NCBI GenBank assembly: GCA_900550815.1
Contig: URTW01000142.1
Coordinates: forward strand, 1 to 5,330
Length of the DNA stretch: 5,330 nucleotides
Direction: 5' to 3'
From: an uncultured Collinsella sp.
GTDB taxonomy: Bacteria > Actinomycetota > Coriobacteriia > Coriobacteriales > Coriobacteriaceae
In this document: piece by piece, positions 1 through 3,733 of the stretch
Layout: the number at the start of each line of letters is the position of its first letter
How positions within the stretch are numbered: position 1 is the stretch's first letter
Made by a program: the position numbers and the translations under genes
Notes under the pieces: generated by a model
The model's database searches: none
Told to the model about the DNA's origin: nothing
The model's input: the letters and a program-made list of their open reading frames with translations, nothing else

Positions 1-31
1 GCCGCAAACCCGCGGCAGGGCTTTTCTGTTT
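1..31 (+). terminator. Probable rho-independent terminator, left arm cut by the window edge
   Basis: GCCGC at 1-5 pairs perfectly with GCGGC at 12-16 around a six-base loop. The right arm appears to continue as AGGGC at 17-21 and is followed by a T-rich run, TTTTCTGTTT, at 22-31. This is the shape of a plus-strand intrinsic terminator whose outer left arm lies just outside the window. It would serve a plus-strand gene ending to the left. The outer stem is inferred, because only five of the expected pairs are visible. Confidence 0.45.
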
Positions 32-33
32 AC

Positions 34-90
34 CCGGCACTTGGGGACGTTCCTTTTCTGCCGGCAGTTGGGGACACTCCTTGTGCCGGC
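34..90. repeat. REP-like GGGGAC element, two imperfect tandem copies
   Basis: Two direct copies lie at 34-60 (27 bases) and 61-85 (25 bases). Each begins CCGGCA, continues TTGGGGAC and then has a T-rich part containing TCCTT. A third CCGGC at 86-90 closes the block. The junction of the copies, TGCCGGCA at 59-66, is a perfect palindrome, so CCGGC boxes bracket each unit. From memory, GGGGAC-type intergenic repeats of this style are common in Coriobacteriia and several Firmicutes and sometimes accompany REP-associated transposases. That family assignment is recall, not a search result. Confidence 0.55.
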
Positions 91-107
91 GTTGCATCGA
101 GTGCTTG

Positions 108-277
108 GGAAACCGCGACCCGGTTTTTGGCCGAATAGTGGGTCGCATTTTCCGGATGGGGTGGGTTGCGGAAAGTGCGACCCGGAATATTGCTCTGAAA
201 CGGGATGCGGTTTCCCTGATGCGCCTCAAACGGAAAGCGCATCCCATTCCGGAGCTCCAAAACGGAATGCGCTTTCC
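108..277. repeat. Array of three 46-bp palindromic elements with exact 62-bp period
   Basis: A 14-base core (consensus GGAAANNGC, then G/A, A/T, C/T, then CC) occurs six times in strictly alternating orientation: plus at 108-121, minus at 140-153, plus at 170-183, minus at 202-215, plus at 232-245, minus at 264-277. Each plus/minus pair makes a 46-base inverted repeat with an 18-base interior. Pairs are separated by exactly 16 bases, so the dyad centres lie at 130.5, 192.5 and 254.5. The first three cores carry GCGACCC, while the last three carry GCATCCC or GCATTCC. The centres are themselves symmetric (GGCC at 129-132, GC at 192-193, AGCT at 253-256). Spacing is conserved although the sequences have diverged, which suggests old tandem duplication, selection on geometry, or both. 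Confidence 0.8.
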
Positions 278-278
278 G
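231..278 (-). terminator. Long hairpin downstream of the HAD gene, candidate terminator
   Basis: The rightmost palindrome of the array forms the best stem. CGGAAAGCGCAT at 231-242 is a perfect 12-base inverted match to 267-278, and TCCG at 248-251 can pair with CGGA at 263-266 inside it. On the minus strand it begins about 40 bases after the HAD stop codon and is followed only by TTTG. It could therefore stop or stabilise the hyp/HAD transcript, but it lacks a proper U-tract. It is also simply the third unit of the repeat array, so termination may not be its main role. Confidence 0.4.
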
Positions 279-319
279 CGCGGAAGAATTGTCGCAGCTG
301 CGTTAAGCAGTGTTGCTCG

Positions 320-988
320 TTACTCGCCCAGAATCAGCGCTGCGAGCTCGCCCTGGGTGTCCACCACGTAGTCGGCGCCGGCGGCCTCCAGCTCTGCGCG
401 GCCGCGGAAGCCCCAGCTGACGCCCGCGCTCTTAAGGCCGGCGTTGTGGCCGGTCAGAACATCGACATTCGAATCGCCCACATAGAGCGTGGTTGCCGGA
501 TCGGCACCCAGCTCCTCCAGCACATGCAGTGTGACGGGCGCTTCGGGCTTGGGCGGAAACGCATCAACACGGCCCTGTACCAGCGCAAAGCGATTGGGGC
601 CAAAGTATTTCTCGATAAGCGGGGCTGCCGAAATATGGTCCTTGTTGGTGAGCACGGCAAGCTGAACGTCCGCTGCGCGCAGACGGTCGAGCATCTCAAT
701 CGTGCCGGCATAGGGGGCGGTGTGGTCCTCCTTGTGCTCGCCGTAGTAAGCCCTAAACTCAGCAAGCGTTTGCTCAAAGGCGCGGCCGTCGCCCGCATAT
801 TCGGCGGGCATAAAGCGCTCGACCAGCTTAAGCATGCCGTTTCCCGCTTTGTAGCGGTACTCGTCCACGGCAAACGTGGGCCAGCCGTGCGCCTCGCAGG
901 TATGGTTGCCGGCGGCCGCCAGGTCCTCGAGCGTGTTGAGGATGGTGCCGTCCAGGTCAAAGATCACATGGGAAAAAGCTGCTGCCAT
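320..988 (-). CDS. HAD-superfamily hydrolase, phosphoglycolate phosphatase (Gph)-like
   Basis: This is a 222-residue cytosolic HAD phosphatase, of normal length for the Gph/PpaX-like group with an alpha-helical cap between motif I and the core. Motif I is FDLDGT with the nucleophile Asp11 and acid/base Asp13. Motif II is VLTNKD with Thr114. Motif III is the Lys in PPKPEAP (Lys147). Motif IV is VGDSNVDV with Asp172 and Asp176. All catalytic positions are intact. The cap spans roughly residues 20-90. I chose the ATG at 988 because AGGAG sits five bases before it and the protein then begins directly at the first Rossmann strand; an upstream ATG at 1051 would add 21 unlike residues and has no ribosome binding site. 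The substrate cannot be read from sequence; phosphoglycolate, pyrophosphate or another small phosphate ester are all possible. It lies 105 bases after hypE, on the same strand. Confidence 0.9.
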   Translation of the reverse strand: MAAAFSHVIFDLDGTILNTLEDLAAAGNHTCEAHGWPTFAVDEYRYKAGNGMLKLVERFMPAEYAGDGRAFEQTLAEFRAYYGEHKEDHTAPYAGTIEMLDRLRAADVQLAVLTNKDHISAAPLIEKYFGPNRFALVQGRVDAFPPKPEAPVTLHVLEELGADPATTLYVGDSNVDVLTGHNAGLKSAGVSWGFRGRAELEAAGADYVVDTQGELAALILGE

Positions 989-993
989 GGGTG

Positions 994-998
994 CTCCT
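994..998 (-). promoter_or_regulatory. Ribosome binding site fixing the HAD phosphatase start
   Basis: On the minus strand AGGAG is followed by five bases (CACCC) and then the ATG at 988. No comparable site precedes the in-frame ATG at 1051, so this site decides the shorter reading of the gene. Confidence 0.7.
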
Positions 999-1070
999 GC
1001 CGCTTGGGTTGTAAAACGCACACCATGATACTGGGCATGCGTGCCGGGCATGTTTGGAATCAGAATATCT

Positions 1071-1100
1071 TTAATAGCCCTGAGCCTTTGTCGTTAGCAA
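1071..1100 (-). promoter_or_regulatory. Weak candidate sigma-70 promoter for the HAD gene
   Basis: On the minus strand TTGCTA (1095-1100) and TATTAA (1071-1076) are separated by 18 bases. Matches to consensus are 3 of 6 and 4 of 6. The -35 box overlaps the hypE stop codon, and transcription would start near 1064, giving a leader of about 75 bases. I see no terminator between hypE and the HAD gene, so read-through is equally likely. This is a pattern match only. Confidence 0.2.
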
Positions 1101-2128
1101 ATCCTTGGCAGCTGTTCTCCCACGAGCATGTCGAGAATGCGGGTCGAGCCCCAGCCGGTGCGCACGCGCACGGCGGGATGGGCGCCCTCGGCAAGTGGCA
1201 GCACGCGACCGATGATGGCGGCATTCTCGCCGTAGCGGGCGGCGCGCATGGCCGCCAGCGCGGCATCGGCCTGCTCAGCCGGCACCACGGCGACCATTTT
1301 GCCCTCGTTTGCCACCTGCAGAACGTCGTAGCCGAGCATTTCGCAGGCGGCCTGCACGTCGGGACGCACGGGCACGGCATCCTCGTCGACCTCCATGGCA
1401 GCGCCGCTGGCCTGGGCAAACTCAATGAGCGTGGATGCCAGGCCGCCACGCGTGGGGGCGCGGAAGCAGCGGGCGCCGGGGGCGGCGGCGAGCACGTCGG
1501 CATTCAGATGATTGAGCGGCGCAGCGTCGCTATCGATGTTGCTCGAAAACGCCAAGCCCTCGCGCTGGCTCATAATGGCGATGCCGTGGTCGCCTAGCGT
1601 ACCCGATACCAGGATGGCGTCGCCGGGCCGACAGTTTGCACCGCTGAGCGCTACGCCCGCGGGCACTTCGCCTACGCCGGCGGTATTGATGTAGACGCCG
1701 TCGGCACCGCCACGCTCGACCACCTTGGTGTCGCCGGTGATAATCTTCACACCTGCCTCATGTGCCGTTTCGGCCATGGTCTGCACAATCTGGCGCAGCT
1801 TGTCCATGGGATAGCCCTCTTCGAGGATAAAGCCGCACGACAGGTAGCGCACGTTAGCGCCCGAGGTCGCGACGTCGTTGACGGTTCCGCATACGGCGAG
1901 GCGGCCGATATTGCCGCCGGGGAAGAACTGCGGCGTTACCACAAAGCTGTCGGTCGACATGGCGATTCGCCCGCTTGCGGGCAGCGCGGCGACACCGGCA
2001 TCGTTGCCTGCAAGCAGCTCGGGCGATCCAAAGGCATCCAGAAAGACCTCATCGATAATGCGCTTCATCATCTGGCCGCCGGAGCCGTGGCCCAGCAGGA
2101 CAGTGCTATCGGTGGCAGTACGGGACAT
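1094..2128 (-). CDS. hypE: HypE, thiocarbamate dehydratase of [NiFe]-hydrogenase maturation
   Basis: HypE accepts a carbamoyl group from HypF on its C-terminal cysteine and dehydrates it with ATP to a thiocyanate, the source of the cyanide ligands of the hydrogenase iron. The 344-residue protein belongs to the PurM/AIR-synthase-like ATP-binding fold. Visible marks are HGSGG at 14-18, STDS at 58-61, FFPGGNIGRLAVCGT at 68-82 followed by NDVATSGA, GDTKVVERG at 132-140, the RAPTRGG loop at 223-229, NEGKMV at 274-279, and the invariant tail PRIC with acceptor Cys344 as the last residue. Length and tail show it is complete and probably functional. The start ATG has GGAG eight bases upstream (2137-2140). 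It lies 81 bases after hypD, a looser spacing than hypC-hypD, and a perfect TATAAT sits in that gap, so it may have extra transcription of its own. Confidence 0.97.
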   Translation of the reverse strand: MSRTATDSTVLLGHGSGGQMMKRIIDEVFLDAFGSPELLAGNDAGVAALPASGRIAMSTDSFVVTPQFFPGGNIGRLAVCGTVNDVATSGANVRYLSCGFILEEGYPMDKLRQIVQTMAETAHEAGVKIITGDTKVVERGGADGVYINTAGVGEVPAGVALSGANCRPGDAILVSGTLGDHGIAIMSQREGLAFSSNIDSDAAPLNHLNADVLAAAPGARCFRAPTRGGLASTLIEFAQASGAAMEVDEDAVPVRPDVQAACEMLGYDVLQVANEGKMVAVVPAEQADAALAAMRAARYGENAAIIGRVLPLAEGAHPAVRVRTGWGSTRILDMLVGEQLPRIC

Positions 2129-2153
2129 ATCGAAAACTCCAATCGTGGGTGGA

Positions 2154-2159
2154 ATTATA
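2154..2159 (-). promoter_or_regulatory. Perfect TATAAT -10 box ahead of hypE, no clear -35
   Basis: On the minus strand a consensus TATAAT lies inside an AT island (ATATAATT) in otherwise GC-rich DNA. Its position predicts a transcript start near 2147, about 19 bases before the hypE ATG and upstream of its GGAG site. The bases 15-18 positions upstream show nothing like TTGACA, and there is no TG extension. If active, it would be an activator-dependent or weak internal promoter for hypE and the HAD gene. Confidence 0.3.
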
Positions 2160-2184
2160 TGGGTGAGGCGCAGCGTCGACCGGC

Positions 2185-2206
2185 CCGCTGTTCGTTAGAA
2201 CGGCGG
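2185..2206 (-). other. Intercistronic hairpin between hypD and hypE
   Basis: Minus-strand CCGCCGTTC (2206-2198) and GAACAGCGG (2193-2185) form a nine-position stem with one C-A mismatch and a four-base loop, starting three bases after the hypD stop codon. No U-run follows, so it is not a standard terminator. It could mark an RNA-processing or 3'-end stabilising point between hypCD and hypE. Confidence 0.3.
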
Positions 2207-2209
2207 AAC

Positions 2210-3325
2210 CTAATAGTCGCGGTAGCGGTAGTACGCCGCGCAGCTGCCCTCGGAGCTCACCATGCAGGGGCCGACGGGGTGTTCGGGCGTGCAGGTGCGG
2301 CCAAAGAGCGGGCAGTCGCTCGGCGTGATGGCACCGCGCAGCACGTCGCCGCAGCGGCACCCGCGTGGCTCAACCGTCGGTTCAATGGGCACGTCAAAGC
2401 GGGCGCCGGCATCAAAGCGCGCGAATTCGGGTCGGATGGAAAGACCCGAGTTGGCAATCGGTCCCAGCCCGCGCCACGTGGTGTCGCACGGCTCAAATAC
2501 CTGCTCGACCAGCTGGCGCGCTACGGGATTGCCGTCTGCATTGACGCCACGGCGGTAGGCGTTGTCGATCGCCGGCCTGTTCTCGACAACCATCTGGACC
2601 AGCATGCAGATGCCCTGCAGAATATCGACTGGCTCAAACCCGGTGACTACGCCGGGGGTCTCGAACTCGTCGACCAAAAAGCTAAAGGGCGCCAGGCCGG
2701 TGATGGTAGCGACGTGCCCCGGCAGGATAAATCCGTCGATGGCGGTCTCGGGGTCGTAGGAGAAAGCGCGCAACGCACGCGGCGTGGTCTTGTGGGCACA
2801 GTAGACCGAGAAGTTCTGGAGCTCGCGCGCGTCGGCCTCCAGGATAGCGGCGGCAATGGTGGGCGTTGTGGTCTCAAAGCCGACGCCCATAAAGATGACC
2901 GGACGTTCGGGATTTTGCTCGGCAATGTCGAGCGCGTCGAGCGGAGAGTAGACGATGCGGATGTCGCGCCCCGCCGCCTTTTGCGCGGCAAGCGAGGTGG
3001 ACGATCCAGGCACGCGCATCATGTCGCCAAAGGTGGTGATGATGGCGCCGTCCATGTTGGAAAGCGCGATTGCGTGATCGATGTCGCGGTTGGCGGTGAC
3101 GCAAACGGGGCATCCCGGGCCGCTTAGCAGTTTGAGCCCCGTCGGCATAATGGAGCGAAAGCCATAGCGGCCAATGCTCACGGTATGCGTACCGCAGACT
3201 TCCATAAGGTTGATGCTGCGGTTGCCGACAAGCTCATGAATACGATCGATGAGCTCGCGAGCCAGCTTGGGGTCGCGAAATGCCGAAAAGTCGATACCGG
3301 AGCGAACCGGCTGCGCCGCCGCCAC
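2210..3325 (-). CDS. hypD: HypD, Fe-S scaffold for Fe(CN)2(CO) assembly
   Basis: HypD forms the HypC-HypD complex on which iron receives its cyanide and CO ligands before transfer to the hydrogenase large subunit. The 371-residue protein shows the full family signature: MEVCGTHT with Cys44 at 41-48, GPGCPVC with Cys72 and Cys75, GVGFETTTP in the middle, PGHV, and a C-terminal cysteine-rich part beginning GCRCGDVLRG (Cys323, Cys325) and continuing with Cys338, Cys345, Cys354 and Cys362, which include the [4Fe-4S] ligands. Length is typical. The start is a GTG whose G is also the last base of the hypC TAG (TAGTG), with GAGG seven bases upstream. The one-base overlap implies translational coupling with hypC, fitting a stoichiometric HypC-HypD complex. 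No missing key residue was seen. Confidence 0.97.
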   Translation of the reverse strand: MAAAQPVRSGIDFSAFRDPKLARELIDRIHELVGNRSINLMEVCGTHTVSIGRYGFRSIMPTGLKLLSGPGCPVCVTANRDIDHAIALSNMDGAIITTFGDMMRVPGSSTSLAAQKAAGRDIRIVYSPLDALDIAEQNPERPVIFMGVGFETTTPTIAAAILEADARELQNFSVYCAHKTTPRALRAFSYDPETAIDGFILPGHVATITGLAPFSFLVDEFETPGVVTGFEPVDILQGICMLVQMVVENRPAIDNAYRRGVNADGNPVARQLVEQVFEPCDTTWRGLGPIANSGLSIRPEFARFDAGARFDVPIEPTVEPRGCRCGDVLRGAITPSDCPLFGRTCTPEHPVGPCMVSSEGSCAAYYRYRDY

Positions 3326-3585
3326 TAGTATGCCTCGGCCGGGTTGGTGGCGAGCTGGTCCTCTTCGGCCAGCTCGGTCATGGTATTGACGAGCTCGAGT
3401 GTCTCTTGGGCTTCCTGCTCGTCGACAATCTGAATGCCAAAGCCGGCGTGCACGAGAATGTAGTCGCCTACTTGTGCCGTCGGCACGAGGCGCAGCGAAA
3501 CGGGGCGCTCGATGCCCATCATGTCGACGGTCGCCTTAAGGTCGTCGTCGCGTTTGACCACTTTACCGGGAACGGCAAGGCACAT
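3325..3585 (-). CDS. hypC: HypC/HybG-family hydrogenase maturation chaperone
   Basis: HypC is a small chaperone that carries the iron moiety with HypD and then escorts the hydrogenase large-subunit precursor. The 86-residue product begins MCLAVPG, the family hallmark, in which Cys2 (after Met removal) binds iron and contacts HypD. The OB-like fold motif VGDYILVHAGFG is at 39-50, with the conserved His46. The tail after about residue 70 is acidic and less conserved. The ATG has a strong AGGGG site six bases upstream (3592-3596). The gene overlaps hypD by one base. It is preceded by a 131-base gap after hypF that contains a plausible promoter and hairpins, so hypC may head its own transcript. 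HypC and HybG paralogues cannot be told apart here, and only one copy is visible. Confidence 0.97.
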   Translation of the reverse strand: MCLAVPGKVVKRDDDLKATVDMMGIERPVSLRLVPTAQVGDYILVHAGFGIQIVDEQEAQETLELVNTMTELAEEDQLATNPAEAY

Positions 3586-3616
3586 AATGTTCCCCTTTTA
3601 TACGTTTTGCGCTGGA

Positions 3617-3626
3617 TAGGCGCCTA
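3617..3626. promoter_or_regulatory. 10-bp perfect palindrome in the predicted hypC leader
   Basis: TAGGCGCCTA is a perfect palindrome lying about 10-20 bases downstream of the transcript start predicted from the adjacent promoter, and about 30 bases before the hypC ATG. Such placement would suit a repressor site or a small leader hairpin. It is short enough to occur by chance. Confidence 0.25.
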
Positions 3627-3641
3627 ATTACCCATCAGTTG

Positions 3642-3670
3642 ATAGTAGCGCTCGCGGGAGTCACGAGCAA
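3642..3670 (-). promoter_or_regulatory. Candidate sigma-70 promoter for hypCDE
   Basis: On the minus strand TTGCTC (3665-3670) and TACTAT (3642-3647) are separated by exactly 17 bases, matching consensus at 3 of 6 and 4 of 6 positions, including the most important TTG of the -35 and the TA...AT of the -10. An A at 3635 is well placed as the first transcribed base, giving a leader of about 50 bases to the hypC ATG. The spacer lies within an inverted repeat, GCTCG/CGAGC (five-base arms), which could bind a regulator. It would let hypC, hypD and hypE be expressed independently of hypF. Confidence 0.45.
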
Positions 3671-3680
3671 ACGCGTTACA

Positions 3681-3733
3681 CCTGTGAGACGGCGGCGCAC
3701 AGGCTGGCAAAACAGCCTATCGAGACGCCGTCT
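3681..3733 (-). terminator. Nested, mutually exclusive hairpins at the hypF 3' end
   Basis: In the minus-strand transcript AGACGGCG (3733-3726, inside the last hypF codons) pairs perfectly with CGCCGTCT (3694-3687). It encloses a second perfect stem, AGGCTG (3718-3713) with CAGCCT (3706-3701), which covers the hypF stop codon. A third perfect stem, CCTGTG (3703-3698) with CACAGG (3686-3681), shares three bases with the second and holds the closing arm of the first in its loop. The first two stems and the third therefore cannot coexist. No U-run follows. This could be a factor-assisted terminator, a 3'-end stabiliser or an attenuator-like switch ahead of the hypC promoter. Confidence 0.35.

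Larger units (their letters stand above)
1..319. other. Convergent intergenic region made mostly of repeats and dyad symmetries
   Basis: No credible gene is seen in these 319 bases. Open frames here lack ribosome binding sites and recognisable protein sequence, and they run through the repeats. From left to right the region holds a cut-off terminator hairpin (1-31), a two-copy GGGGAC element (34-90), a periodic palindrome array (108-277), and two further perfect palindromes, TTCCGCGCGGAA at 274-285 and CGCAGCTGCG at 293-302. The minus-strand HAD gene ends at 320. The left-edge terminator points the other way, so I infer that this is the space between two convergent genes. Confidence 0.6.

Noticed and set aside
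108..277. Reading the regular repeats as a CRISPR array
   Set aside because: The units alternate in orientation, are palindromic throughout and diverged, and the 16-18 base intervals are too short for spacers. No cas gene is present.
989..1051. Upstream in-frame ATG at 1051 as the start of the HAD protein
   Set aside because: It lacks a ribosome binding site and adds 21 residues before the normal first strand, whereas the ATG at 988 has AGGAG at ideal spacing.
1033..1052. Direct repeat GGGCATG at 1033-1039 and 1046-1052 between hypE and the HAD gene
   Set aside because: Two seven-base copies in GC-rich DNA are not enough to support an operator without further copies or conservation.
41..1597. 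A 518-codon open frame on the plus strand
   Set aside because: It runs through intergenic repeats and antisense to the HAD gene and HypE. Its translation is low-complexity Gly/Ala/His-rich with no family signature, and the frame is open only because GC-rich third positions remove antisense stops.
1760..3127. A 455-codon open frame on the plus strand
   Set aside because: It is entirely antisense to hypE and hypD, which carry unmistakable family motifs. It has no ribosome binding site or recognisable domain.
3597..3602. TATAAA on the minus strand just before hypC as a -10 box
   Set aside because: A start from it would fall inside or after the hypC ribosome binding site (3592-3596), and no -35 lies at proper spacing. 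It is more likely the A-rich flank of the binding site.
3627..3638. Three-codon upstream frame (ATG GGT AAT TAG) in the hypC leader
   Set aside because: It has no ribosome binding site and its predicted transcript position is almost at the 5' end; chance occurrence is likely.
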